Shown in pieces: positions 24,414 to 31,705 of a stretch of DNA of 55,440 nt. The translations under genes were made by a program, and so were the position numbers. The notes under the pieces are model-generated. The model made no database searches. It was not told where the DNA came from and worked only from the letters and a program-made list of their open reading frames with translations. Numbering within the stretch: position 1 is the first letter of the stretch; the number at the start of each line of letters is the position of its first letter. The DNA comes from a virus, in IMG/VR virus record IMGVR_UViG_3300013104_000029, positions 1-55,440 of that record. One strand, 5' to 3'.

Positions 24414-24595
24414 CCATCTGCGCCCGCTGCCACCGTTGGCTTCACCGCACGCCCGTGTTCGTCGCCGGCATGGCGCTCGGTCCGAAGTGCGCAACCGCCG
24501 TGGCTGGCTCGAAGCCGCGCCGCACGGCCATCACCACCGCGCTGCGCCCGGCTGATGCGCGTCAGCGCGATCTCTTCTCCGAGGCAACACCATGA
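24410..24595 (+). CDS. Small zinc-ribbon protein
   Basis: 61 residues: CARCHRWLH near the N-terminus and GPKCATAV further on could form a partial zinc site. Overlaps both neighbours by 4 bases. This short type is frequent between phage replication and NinB genes. Function unknown. Confidence 0.6.
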   Translation: MTICARCHRWLHRTPVFVAGMALGPKCATAVAGSKPRRTAITTALRPADARQRDLFSEATP

Positions 24596-25044
24596 TCGAG
24601 CAACGCCTGATGTCGAGCCCGCGCAGCGCGCACGAGACCTTCAACGAGCTGTACGGCATCGCCAAGGAAAAGACCAAGACCGGCGCGCGGTACCTGCTGC
24701 AGCTGGTCAGCACCAACGACTACTACCGGCACCAGCTGCGCAAGGCCTTCCATGGCCCGGTGCTGCGCGACATCGCCGAGCAGGTCTGGGTGCTGGATGA
24801 GCAGCGCGGCGTGCGCGTGCGGTACGTGCCCCTGGCCTGGAAGCACTACTTCGCCGAGCTTTTCATCGAGCCGACCTTCGAGGAATACAAGGTGCGCGGC
24901 ACCGGCGAGATCAAGGTGCGCCAGCGCCGGCGCAGCACCGAGGCGCTGACGGATGACGAATTCGCCGAGTTCCTGCTGAAGGTGCAGGCGCATGCCGTCA
25001 CCGAGCTGGGCGTGGTCTTCACCGAGCAGGAGGAGGGCACATGA
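24592..25044 (+). CDS. ninB: NinB-like recombination protein
   Basis: 150 residues. The C-terminal part, with RRSTEALTDDEFAEFLLKV and HAVTELGVVF, matches NinB (lambda Orf), a single-strand-DNA-binding recombination mediator. Length matches the family (~145). Its place after the replication genes is that of the lambda nin region. Confidence 0.8.
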   Translation: MIEQRLMSSPRSAHETFNELYGIAKEKTKTGARYLLQLVSTNDYYRHQLRKAFHGPVLRDIAEQVWVLDEQRGVRVRYVPLAWKHYFAELFIEPTFEEYKVRGTGEIKVRQRRRSTEALTDDEFAEFLLKVQAHAVTELGVVFTEQEEGT

Positions 25045-25376
25045 TTTTCCCACCCATCGAGACGGACAACGTTCACGCGTTGCCTGTGAAGCCGCGCCCA
25101 GCACCGGACGATGGCGCAATGCTGCAGCCCGTGCCGCACACACAGTGCCAGCACCACCTCGCGGTCTTCACCATCGACCTTGACGCCGGCAAATGCTTTT
25201 GCAAGCGCTGCGCCGGGGAGGTGTCGCCCATGTTCGTGCTCGAGCAGCTCATGCGGCAGGAGAGCCGCTGGATGCAGACGATGGCGACATACCAGGACCA
25301 GATGAAGCGCCTGGCCGAGCGCTCGCGCACGAAGTGTCAGCACTGCGGCGAGATGACGCGGGTGAGCCACAGATGA
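25041..25376 (+). CDS. Zinc-finger-like protein
   Basis: 111 residues. CQHH, CFCKRC and CQHCGEM in the middle and C-terminus could hold one or two zinc ions; a helical segment (MFVLEQLMRQESRWMQTMAT) separates them. Nucleic-acid binding is likely but not shown. Confidence 0.6.
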   Translation: MIFPPIETDNVHALPVKPRPAPDDGAMLQPVPHTQCQHHLAVFTIDLDAGKCFCKRCAGEVSPMFVLEQLMRQESRWMQTMATYQDQMKRLAERSRTKCQHCGEMTRVSHR

Positions 25377-25954
25377 AGCGCACTCCCATGTCGCGCGGCA
25401 CCGGCTTCAAGCGCCGCGCGCCCACCACTCGAGCACCAGCAAGAAGTGAGGCTGCATGCGGGCTGCCGGCCGACCACGCGGCTATCGAGCATCAGGTGCC
25501 GACCACCCTTGTGCGCGCCGCGCGCCGCGGCACCTACGCCGCGCCGCCGGCCGCCGCCGCGATTCCCAAGACGCCGCGTGCCGCGAACCGGCACCTTCTC
25601 AACATGGCGCACGGCAAGCCTTGCCTGATTCGCAGCCCGATTTGTGTAGGTGGCACCGAGACCACTGTGGCGTGCCACGGTGGCGGCGTCGCCGCCGGCA
25701 AGGGCCTTGGCTACAAGCTGCACGACTGGCGTACCGCCTGGGGCTGCTACCGCTGCAACCACTACACCGACGCCTACGGCGGCGCCACGCGCGCGCAGAA
25801 GGGCGCCGCTTTCGACATCGGCTTCCTGCGCCAGGTGCTGGAGTGGCGCGCCATCGTCGCCGACATCACCCAGCCCGCCAAAGACCGCCTCGCGGCCCAG
25901 TGGGCACTGGACCACATCAACGCAACGCCCGTAGGGCAAGGAGACGGCGCATGA
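25373..25954 (+). CDS. DUF1364-like (YbcO-type) HNH-like protein
   Basis: 193 residues. From about residue 75, HGKPCLIRSPICVGG ... TVACHGGG ... AWGCYRCNHYTDAYGG matches the DUF1364 / YbcO family of lambdoid nin regions, thought to be HNH-like nucleases. Two CxxC-like pairs and histidines give the metal site. The N-terminal 70 residues are a basic, low-complexity extension not typical of the family. Confidence 0.75.
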   Translation: MKRTPMSRGTGFKRRAPTTRAPARSEAACGLPADHAAIEHQVPTTLVRAARRGTYAAPPAAAAIPKTPRAANRHLLNMAHGKPCLIRSPICVGGTETTVACHGGGVAAGKGLGYKLHDWRTAWGCYRCNHYTDAYGGATRAQKGAAFDIGFLRQVLEWRAIVADITQPAKDRLAAQWALDHINATPVGQGDGA

Positions 25955-26127
25955 AGGTCGACATCGACGCGGAAGGCGTCTTAGTGGTGACGCCAGAGAC
26001 TGGCTTGGAAGCATTCGCGCTCAACGCGTGGTTCGATGAACTGGAGCGCCGCGTGACCTGGAAGCAAATGAACGACAGCAAGGGCGGCATCGTCATCAAG
26101 CCAGTCGCAAAAGGAGAGAAACCATGA
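25951..26127 (+). CDS. Short protein of unknown function
   Basis: 58 residues (MKVDIDAEGVLVVTP...). AAGGAG lies 7 bases upstream and both ends overlap neighbours by 4 bases, supporting expression. Beta strands then a helix. Not recognised. Confidence 0.65.
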   Translation: MKVDIDAEGVLVVTPETGLEAFALNAWFDELERRVTWKQMNDSKGGIVIKPVAKGEKP

Positions 26128-26399
26128 ATTGCATCAAGGGCGATCTCGCCATCACGAAGGGCGCGCCGATGGACAACGACCTGTTGGTCGATGTTCTCGA
26201 AACGCGCGAAGTGCACGCTGTCTACGGACCGATGTGGCTCGTGCGATCGCTGGGTTCGCCGTTCCACATCGACCCTGGTGTGCGCGACGCCTTCGCAATT
26301 TGGCCGGACTGCATGTTGCGGCCTATTCGCCACCCCGGCGACGACGCCGTAGATGAGACCTTGCTGATGTTCCGCATCCCGGAGTTCGACACGGTATGA
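26124..26399 (+). CDS. Small protein of unknown function
   Basis: 91 residues (MNCIKGDLAITKGAPMDND ... MFRIPEFDTV). The opening resembles short phage proteins with an SH3-like beta barrel (GDLAI, VVxVLETREV), but I cannot assign a family. Overlaps both neighbours. Confidence 0.6.
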   Translation: MNCIKGDLAITKGAPMDNDLLVDVLETREVHAVYGPMWLVRSLGSPFHIDPGVRDAFAIWPDCMLRPIRHPGDDAVDETLLMFRIPEFDTV

Positions 26400-26647
26400 G
26401 CGCCGGCCTCACGCTCAAACAGGCCGAAGTGCTCGCCTTCATGCGCGAGTTCTTCGAAGCCAACGACCAACTGCCGCCGGCCAGTGTTCTGCGCGTCCGC
26501 TTCGGCTGGGCTAGCGAGAACTCGGCCGCCACCTACCTGATCACGCTGGCGAAGAAGGGCTACATCGAGCACAACGCCGTCGGCAAGTACCGTTTCACGA
26601 GGAACACAGCGTGCGCAAGCAATGCCGCCGCAAGCACTACGCCCTGA
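26396..26647 (+). CDS. LexA-type winged-helix DNA-binding protein
   Basis: 83 residues. LTLKQAEVLAFMREFFEAN, LPPASVLRVRFGWASENSA and ATYLITLAKKGYIE match the LexA N-terminal winged helix, without a peptidase domain. It may act as a regulator in the nin region. It overlaps the following gene by 37 bp. Confidence 0.7.
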   Translation: MSAGLTLKQAEVLAFMREFFEANDQLPPASVLRVRFGWASENSAATYLITLAKKGYIEHNAVGKYRFTRNTACASNAAASTTP

Positions 26648-27072
26648 GCAACCCAATCGCCCTGGCCATAGCCGGCGCATGCATCACCGATGACGGCCGG
26701 CTCGACAAGCTGCGTCTGCTCGAGCTGTCGGCCATCGATGCCTTCGCGCGCGGCGCGGCCACGGTCGACGATTGGCGCACGGTGGCCGACCTCACGAACC
26801 TGGCTCAGACCATGTGCGAGATGGGCATTGGGCCGGAGGTGCTGCCCGCGGCGATGCAGGTCGAGAGCGTGCTGGGCGAGTCGCACAAGCGCTTCAAGGT
26901 CACCGGCCGCATGGGCACCACCGGGCTCGGCCTGCGGGCCATGCGCGAACTGCAGGAATGGCACCACCTGCAACGCACGGCCGTGGCCCGGTCGGTTTAC
27001 GAGCGCGCCATCGAGCGCACCCACAACAGGATCCGCAGCGCGCACCCGAGCGTGAAAGTCTGCGTGGCCTGA
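26611..27072 (+). CDS. Phage protein of unknown function
   Basis: 153 residues from GTG, with GAGGA 8 bases upstream. Largely helical: LDKLRLLELSAIDAFARGAA, then TNLAQTMCEMGIGPEVLPA. I have seen this pattern in betaproteobacterial phage nin-like regions without an assigned role. The start lies inside the previous gene in another frame. Confidence 0.6.
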   Translation: MRKQCRRKHYALSNPIALAIAGACITDDGRLDKLRLLELSAIDAFARGAATVDDWRTVADLTNLAQTMCEMGIGPEVLPAAMQVESVLGESHKRFKVTGRMGTTGLGLRAMRELQEWHHLQRTAVARSVYERAIERTHNRIRSAHPSVKVCVA

Positions 27073-27093
27073 CATCGAGAACAGGAAGGAACC

Positions 27094-27843
27094 ATGACCA
27101 CAGAGAGCAACGCCCCCACCATCGAAGAGCGCTACAGCAGCGCCACCAACGCCAGCAACCTGAAGGTCGAGCGCGACCACCTCCGCCGCAATGTGGCCGA
27201 CATCCTGATCGCGGCCGGCTGGAGCCGGCATGGATTCGGCACTTCGTTGATGCGCCTGCAGAGCGAGTGGGACGGCAGCGCCAAGCCGCGCCCGCTGTCG
27301 GCCGCCGCTATCCGTGTGCTGGCTGGCACCTTCGAAAAGGAGCGGGGCCCAGACGGCAAGGTGCAGGTCGAAGCGCTCGGCCCCGAAGCCGCGGCCAAGC
27401 GACGCGAGGGCCGCCCTGGTGGCTACGAGCGCGTGACGCCGCCGGAGGCCGCACGGCGCCAGGCTCACGAATGGCACATGCACGACCTCGGTCTGCTGTT
27501 CCAGAAGCTGAAGACTCTCCCGGAAGTGCGCGACATGCTCATGTCCTGGGGTTCGTGCCAGGGCATCGAAAGCGCCGGCGTTAAGGCAGCCAGCGTGATC
27601 GCATGGTGGCTGAACCACACCTGCCCAATGTGCAACGGTGGCGGCTACGAGCTCGTGCTGGGAACGAACCGGCAGTCGAATCGGCTTTGCACGCACTGCA
27701 AGGGGTCGAAGCGGGTGAAGCTGCCCTACGGAATGGACGGATCGGCGATGGTCGGTGAGATCGAACGCTCGCTGCACCAGGCCACGTGCAGCATGGGGGC
27801 GGCCACGTCGAATCGTTCGCGCCCGGCTAGGATGGAGCCATGA
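27094..27843 (+). CDS. Candidate late antiterminator (Q-like) with zinc finger
   Basis: 249 residues. CPMCNGGGYELVL and, 21 residues after that first cysteine, CTHCKGSKRVKL form a DnaJ-like CxxCxG zinc finger; Q antiterminators carry similar CxxC-G pairs. The N-terminal part is helical, with EWHMHDLGLLFQKLK. Its place at the end of the early operon, about 1 kb before the late promoter and tR'-like terminator, fits Q. Full-length similarity to a Q family cannot be shown here, so the role is an inference from position and finger. Confidence 0.45.
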   Translation: MTTESNAPTIEERYSSATNASNLKVERDHLRRNVADILIAAGWSRHGFGTSLMRLQSEWDGSAKPRPLSAAAIRVLAGTFEKERGPDGKVQVEALGPEAAAKRREGRPGGYERVTPPEAARRQAHEWHMHDLGLLFQKLKTLPEVRDMLMSWGSCQGIESAGVKAASVIAWWLNHTCPMCNGGGYELVLGTNRQSNRLCTHCKGSKRVKLPYGMDGSAMVGEIERSLHQATCSMGAATSNRSRPARMEP

Positions 27844-28085
27844 CAGCAGAACGCTCAGAGCCGAAGCTCCAGAACACTGCACGGATCGGCCGCTTTTATT
27901 GCCTCACTTGCGGATGGCCGGTCGTGACGGCTTGCTGCAACGATGCGATGGGGGTGCTTCATCCGGACTCTGACTGGTGGGCCTACTGTTCAAACCAGGG
28001 ATGTTTGCGCCACCCGGGAACAGAGATGGGTCAGTCCGCCGACACAAGTTGGATGGAAAGCATCCCGGAGGCCTTGCAAGTATGA
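27840..28085 (+). CDS. Small cysteine-rich protein
   Basis: 81 residues. YCLTCGWP, CCND and CSNQGCLRHPG give two to three cysteine pairs, a probable zinc-binding module. It overlaps both neighbours by 4 bases. Function unknown. Confidence 0.6.
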   Translation: MTAERSEPKLQNTARIGRFYCLTCGWPVVTACCNDAMGVLHPDSDWWAYCSNQGCLRHPGTEMGQSADTSWMESIPEALQV

Positions 28086-28435
28086 AAACCTCTGAACTCA
28101 CCGGCGCGCAACTCGACTACTGCGTTGTGCGCACGCTGATGGAACCGTTCAAGGGCCGCGCGCTGAACGACGAAACCAAGGCGGACATAGTCGAAGCCTT
28201 TGGGCTGGGTGCTGATGTGCCATTTCGGCCGTCGACCAATTGGGCGCATGGCGGCCCGATCATTGAGCGCGAAGGCATCAGCCTCATGCAATGGGAAGTG
28301 CCCAACGACGATGGCACGCTCTGGACCGCGAGGAACCTTACCGCCACGGTTCACCAATCTGGGCCCACCGCTCTCTTCGCCGCCATGCGCGCCTACGTCG
28401 CCTCGAAGTTCGGGGAAGAGGTGCCGGATGAGTAG
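28082..28435 (+). CDS. ninX: NinX-like (DUF2591) protein
   Basis: 117 residues: MKTSELTGAQLDYCVVRTL at the start, and NWAHGGPIIEREGISL in the middle followed by ARNLTATVHQSGPTALFAAM, match the phage NinX/DUF2591 family. Its role is not established. Overlaps the previous gene by 4 bases and the next by 8. Confidence 0.85.
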   Translation: MKTSELTGAQLDYCVVRTLMEPFKGRALNDETKADIVEAFGLGADVPFRPSTNWAHGGPIIEREGISLMQWEVPNDDGTLWTARNLTATVHQSGPTALFAAMRAYVASKFGEEVPDE

Positions 28436-28856
28436 CAGCATGGAAATCGCTGACGCACGCCTCTATGCCGATGGCATGCGCCAGCAGATCAAGCGCTTCG
28501 CCACGCTGACCATTCAGTTGGAAATCGTTGATGACGTTCGGCAATGGTGCCTTGAAAATGAGACTGCGGGATGCATCGGGAATCCGGTCGGGATCGCCAT
28601 CGGCTGTACCGGCGGCTATCTTGATGGCCTCATTCTGGTACGGCAAAAAATCGATGCATCCCTCGTGAGGGGGGTCACCTCGCGGATCATGATTCCCTCG
28701 GCGCAATCTCTCCTGGCGACGCCTCAGGCGTGGCTGGACTTCTTGGTCCTGCACGAACTCGCGCACCTGGAGAACAAGTGGGGTCAAGAGCGAGAAGACG
28801 ACTGCGACAGCTGGGCCATGGAGCGATTTCTGGCCGGTCGAAAGCAAAACGACTGA
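28428..28856 (+). CDS. HExxH metalloprotein, ImmA/IrrE-like candidate
   Basis: 142 residues. H109-E-L-A-H113 followed by an acidic stretch (EREDDCDSWAMERF) has the layout of zinc metallopeptidases, where the second element (E..A..FA) supplies the third ligand. ImmA-type phage proteases cleave repressors of mobile elements. It is the last gene of the right early operon, immediately before the late promoter. GAAGAGG upstream supports ATG 28428; ATG 28440 is possible. Assignment rests on the motif and its surroundings. Confidence 0.6.
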   Translation: MSSSMEIADARLYADGMRQQIKRFATLTIQLEIVDDVRQWCLENETAGCIGNPVGIAIGCTGGYLDGLILVRQKIDASLVRGVTSRIMIPSAQSLLATPQAWLDFLVLHELAHLENKWGQEREDDCDSWAMERFLAGRKQND

Positions 28857-28869
28857 ACTCCGGCGCTGC

Positions 28870-28897
28870 TTGACGCGGGCAAACTCCTACATACAAT
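28870..28897 (+). promoter_or_regulatory. Late promoter (PR'-like)
   Basis: TTGACG (28870-28875), a 16-bp spacer, TACAAT (28892-28897). The predicted transcript begins near 28904, inside the 5' arm of the leader RNA, and is followed by a terminator 150 bp downstream. It is the only strong promoter seen between early and late genes. Confidence 0.75.
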
Positions 28898-28902
28898 CGC
28901 CG

Positions 28903-29055
28903 CCCCATCGAGAACGGACCGTCCTGCTGAGGCCGTCGCCCCTCGTACAACGGCACCAGCCTACATAGACCATCACGCTTGAAACACAGCGCGTTTGCCC
29001 TCGATGGGGAAGGTGCCTCCAGAATTCCCAAGCCGCCCACCGAGGCGGCTTTTTC
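28903..29055 (+). ncRNA. Late leader RNA ending at a terminator (6S/tR'-like)
   Basis: From the predicted start to the terminator is ~150 nt with no gene. CCCCATCGAG (28903-28912) is perfectly complementary to CTCGATGGGG (29000-29009), closing a ~107-nt domain at its very 5' end. Without antitermination this would be a short stable RNA, as lambda 6S is from pR'. Inner structure includes a small ACGG/CCGT hairpin at 28914-28922. Fold and abundance are predictions. Confidence 0.6.
29031..29055 (+). terminator. Intrinsic terminator of the late leader (tR'-like)
   Basis: GCCGCC (29032-29037), a 6-base loop, GGCGGC (29044-29049), then TTTTT. It precedes all late genes, so their expression from the PR'-like promoter requires read-through. 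Confidence 0.88.
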
Positions 29056-29304
29056 GTATCCGAAGCCCGTGGAAACCGTTCCCAGGCATCGAGAGCCGGC
29101 TACTCCACCGCTGGGGTGGCACAGCTTGGGTGTGGCGAACCCTTAACGGCGCAAGTCAAGCCTTGACCAAGACCGCCTCAGATCGCTTCGTGCATCGGGC
29201 CTAACTCGGGCGTCATGCCGCCGGATCGCGTAACCGGCACCCTTTTTTCCCGTCATGGCAAGGGCCCCCGCCGGTAGCCGCGGCATCGACACCTGAGGTA
29301 TCCC
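29056..29304. other. Untranslated gap between leader terminator and first late gene
   Basis: About 250 bases without a convincing ORF. A weak second terminator is possible: GCCGG (29220-29224) and CCGGC (29234-29238), then T6 at 29243-29248. No tRNA or convincing promoter was found. Together with 28857-29055 it makes a 448-bp regulatory gap. Confidence 0.5.
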
Positions 29305-29589
29305 ATGCTCACCACCCGATCCCGCTTCCTCACCTTGGCCTTTGCTGCCGCCGCCCTCGTGGCCGGCAGCGTCACCGGCGCGTTCGAACGCGTGGCGACA
29401 GTCTGTACCACCGCCTACCGCTTCGCGTGTGACTTCGTGGCCAGCGTGCCCGCCGCGTTCGAAGTGCCGCGCCTGGCCCTGCTGTCGCGCCCGGTCGAAC
29501 TCGTGCAGGCCTGCGCCTATGCCCTGGGCCGGGCCAAGCGCGAGCGCCCGCACGTGCGCAGCCAGTGGCGCATGTGCCCGTCAATCTGA
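29305..29589 (+). CDS. First late gene: small protein with N-terminal membrane segment
   Basis: 94 residues. A basic start and a hydrophobic stretch (FLTLAFAAAALVAGSVTGAF, ~8-27) give a membrane anchor or signal sequence; the C-terminus is basic. TGAGGT lies upstream. Function unknown. Confidence 0.5.
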   Translation: MLTTRSRFLTLAFAAAALVAGSVTGAFERVATVCTTAYRFACDFVASVPAAFEVPRLALLSRPVELVQACAYALGRAKRERPHVRSQWRMCPSI

Positions 29590-29594
29590 AGAAG

Positions 29595-29615
29595 TTTCGA
29601 AATTTCGAAATTTCG
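29595..29615. repeat. Tandem TTTCGAAA palindromes
   Basis: Two full copies of TTTCGAAA and a third partial (TTTCG) follow one another with an 8-bp period. Each full unit is a perfect palindrome. The block is A+T-rich in a G+C-rich region and lies directly after a stop codon; a weak hairpin with a U-run follows at 29626-29648. A protein-binding site is possible. Confidence 0.55.
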
Positions 29616-29699
29616 CAATCTCAGGAACGCCCCACCCGGAGCGTTTTTGCATTGGGCCGCGAGCCGGCCCAGCGCAAAGACTTCCAACAGGAGAACGCC

Positions 29700-29948
29700 A
29701 TGTCCCTCGTGACCGAAATCGAATCGCTGTTCCAGGACCTGCGCACGAAGGTGGGCGGCTTCACGTCCGACGCAGAGCTGCACTTCACCAACTTCCTGCA
29801 CCTGGCCCGCTCGGAAGAAGCAGCTGCCGAGGCGCGTGGCGAGCCTGTGGCGTCCGCGCCGGCACCTGCTGCAGCTCCTGCATCGGCACCCGTCGCGCCC
29901 GTACCAGAAGCATCGCCCGAAGCCGAATCGGACACCTCCGCCACCTGA
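29700..29948 (+). CDS. Small protein with Ala/Pro-rich tail
   Basis: 82 residues. The first ~45 are a helix-rich acidic domain (MSLVTEIESLFQDLRTKV...), the rest a disordered Ala/Pro/Glu tail. AGGAG lies 8 bases upstream of ATG 29700; the frame is open upstream but the SD supports this start. Function unknown. Confidence 0.6.
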   Translation: MSLVTEIESLFQDLRTKVGGFTSDAELHFTNFLHLARSEEAAAEARGEPVASAPAPAAAPASAPVAPVPEASPEAESDTSAT

Positions 29949-30055
29949 CCCCAGTTCCAGAGCGCACCCCCGCGCTGCCGCCATTCCCTCCCGGCGGTTC
30001 TGCGCGTTGCTCTAACCCCAGCGGTGCGGTGGGTTGAAACCGCCCGCCCCGTGGC

Positions 30056-30101
30056 CGCCGCCGGCATAGCTCCCTTTCCTCCTTTCGGGACGCCGGCGGC
30101 G
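30056..30101. other. GC-rich 10-bp inverted repeat
   Basis: CGCCGCCGGC (30056-30065) and GCCGGCGGCG (30092-30101) are perfect inverted repeats around a 26-base pyrimidine-rich loop, 25 bases before the next gene. No U-run, so more likely an RNA-stability or processing element than a terminator. Confidence 0.4.
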
Positions 30102-30125
30102 TGTCCGGCCCATCGGATGCCGTAC

Positions 30126-30287
30126 ATGGAGACTCGAGCTGTCACCGTCGAAATCACGGTAGCGTGGTGGTTCGGCTGGTACGTCGCCACGCTGATGCTG
30201 GTCGCGGCCCTGATGTGCACCGAGCCCGATCCCGAGAAGCTGGCCCGAGTGCTCCTCAGAGCCATCCGGGTGCGCACGGTGCGCTGA
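30126..30287 (+). CDS. Small membrane protein
   Basis: 53 residues from METRAVTVE (ATG 30117 also possible). One hydrophobic segment, VAWWFGWYVATLMLVAALM. The TGA overlaps the next ATG by one base. It could be a holin-like or structural accessory protein; a late gene so far from the lysis genes is unlikely to be the main holin. Confidence 0.55.
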   Translation: METRAVTVEITVAWWFGWYVATLMLVAALMCTEPDPEKLARVLLRAIRVRTVR

Positions 30288-30910
30288 TGTTCAACATCTC
30301 GATCAAGGCCGATGTCGCCCGCGTGGAGCGCACGCTCTCCGCCTTCGCCTATAAGCAGATGCCGTACGCCACGGCGCTCGCTCTGACAGGCCTCGCCAAG
30401 ATCGTTCAGGCCGGCGAGCAGGATGCGATGGACTCGGTATTCGACCGGCCCACGCCCTTCACCAAGAAGTCGGTCGGCGTCAGGGCCGCTCGCAAGGACA
30501 CGCTGGAGGCGCTGGTCTACGTCAAGGACATCGCAGCCGCCTACCTCGAGCCCTACGAGACAGGCGGCACCAACAAGCTCAACAGCCGCGCGCTGCTGAA
30601 GCCTGTGAACGCTCCACTGAACCAGTACGGCAACCTGTCCAAGAACAAGCTGGCCCAGCTCAAGGCCAAGGGCAACACCTTCGTAGGCAAGATCAAAGGC
30701 AAGAGCGGCGAGGTCATCAATGGCGTATGGCAGCGCACCCCCGCAGCCAGGGGCAAGCCAGCAGGCATGAAGCTCCTCATCCGCTTCGGTGATGCCCACC
30801 CCATCAAGCAGCGCCTCGACTACAGGCAGCGCGCAGAGCAGCTGGTGCGCTCGAACTTCAACAGGGAGATGGGCAAGGCGCTCGCCAAGGCCATCGCCAG
30901 CGCGAAGTGA
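30287..30910 (+). CDS. Possible virion or connector-associated protein
   Basis: 207 residues: ATALALTGLAKIVQAGEQDAM, then a basic central part (SVGVRAARKDTLEALVYVK) and a basic helical tail. The overall look resembles HK97 gp10/minor tail-type proteins, but the location before the terminase genes is unusual for those. Function uncertain. Confidence 0.5.
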   Translation: MFNISIKADVARVERTLSAFAYKQMPYATALALTGLAKIVQAGEQDAMDSVFDRPTPFTKKSVGVRAARKDTLEALVYVKDIAAAYLEPYETGGTNKLNSRALLKPVNAPLNQYGNLSKNKLAQLKAKGNTFVGKIKGKSGEVINGVWQRTPAARGKPAGMKLLIRFGDAHPIKQRLDYRQRAEQLVRSNFNREMGKALAKAIASAK

Positions 30911-31066
30911 CCCGTCCTGACCAGCCTCGACGCCCGATCCAGCCGGCATGCACCACCATGGGGCATCCGGGAGGGTGTTGCGAGATTGCAACGGGTCCTT
31001 CCGGGGTCAGGCTGCATCGCGGGCATTGCGCGCCGCGTTTCTCGGCCGGCGCTGAGTTCAAAACAA

Positions 31067-31347
31067 TGTCCGCACAGGATGTCCGCACCTATGGCTGAAG
31101 CAGTGACGGGCCGCGAGTTCGCGCGGCTGGAGGGTTGCGACGAGAAGCAGGTGCGGCGGGCGTTGGCGCGTGGGCTGCTGGTGGCCGATGCCGAGGGAAA
31201 GCTCGATCCCGCGCAGGTTGGCAGCGGGTGGCGCAAGCCGCGTGCGGACAGCAAGGAAGCGCCGCCGAAAGCACCTGCAGCGCCGCGCGCGAAGAAGGCT
31301 GCGGACACCGGTGCGGACAAGGCGAGGGCTCCGAAGAATGTCCGCAC
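31067..31347. repeat. Repeated 9-mer TGTCCGCAC: candidate terminase (cos/pac) recognition sites
   Basis: TGTCCGCAC occurs on the plus strand at 31067, 31080 and 31339, and on the minus strand (GTGCGGACA) at 31242 and 31311, with an 8/9 copy at 31299. I noticed no other copy in the window. The cluster spans the start and first third of the small-terminase gene, where lambda-like phages place terminase-binding R sites. The first pair is spaced 13 bp. Confidence 0.55.
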
Positions 31348-31705
31348 GCCGGCGAAGGCCGAGCCCGAAGCGGTCGATGGCGTGCCGGTGGTGCAGAGCG
31401 CCGACGGCGCCAGCCTCAAGCGGGCAGTGGCTCACAAGGAAGACTACGCCGGCCGGCTGAAGGAACTGGAGTACCGCCAGCGCGCCGGCGAGGTCATCAG
31501 CCTTGAGCTGGCCAAGCAGGTGCTGTTCACGGAGTTCAGGGCCGCGCGCGATGCGTGGCTGAACTGGCCCACGCGGTACGCCGCGCTGATCGCGGCCGAG
31601 CTTGGCATCGAAGAAGCAGACCGGCTTGCGGAGACCCTGACCACGTATGTTCACAAGCAACTTGCCTCCCTGGGAGAGCCCAGCGGACAGTTCCGCAAAG
31701 GCTGA
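31079..31705 (+). CDS. terS: Terminase small subunit
   Basis: 208 residues. A winged-helix-like N-terminus (VTGREFARLEGCDEKQVRRA, ~10-30) should bind the packaging site. An Ala/Lys/Pro linker follows, then a helical C-terminus (EYRQRAGEVISLELAKQVLF ... HKQLASLG) as in Nu1-like small subunits. MAEAV at 31091 is an alternative start. Its C-terminus overlaps the TerL start by 59 bp. Confidence 0.8.
   Translation: MSAPMAEAVTGREFARLEGCDEKQVRRALARGLLVADAEGKLDPAQVGSGWRKPRADSKEAPPKAPAAPRAKKAADTGADKARAPKNVRTPAKAEPEAVDGVPVVQSADGASLKRAVAHKEDYAGRLKELEYRQRAGEVISLELAKQVLFTEFRAARDAWLNWPTRYAALIAAELGIEEADRLAETLTTYVHKQLASLGEPSGQFRKG

Noticed and set aside
28857-29304. A tRNA gene in the late regulatory gap
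   Set aside because: No T-arm, anticodon arm or acceptor stem could be assembled.
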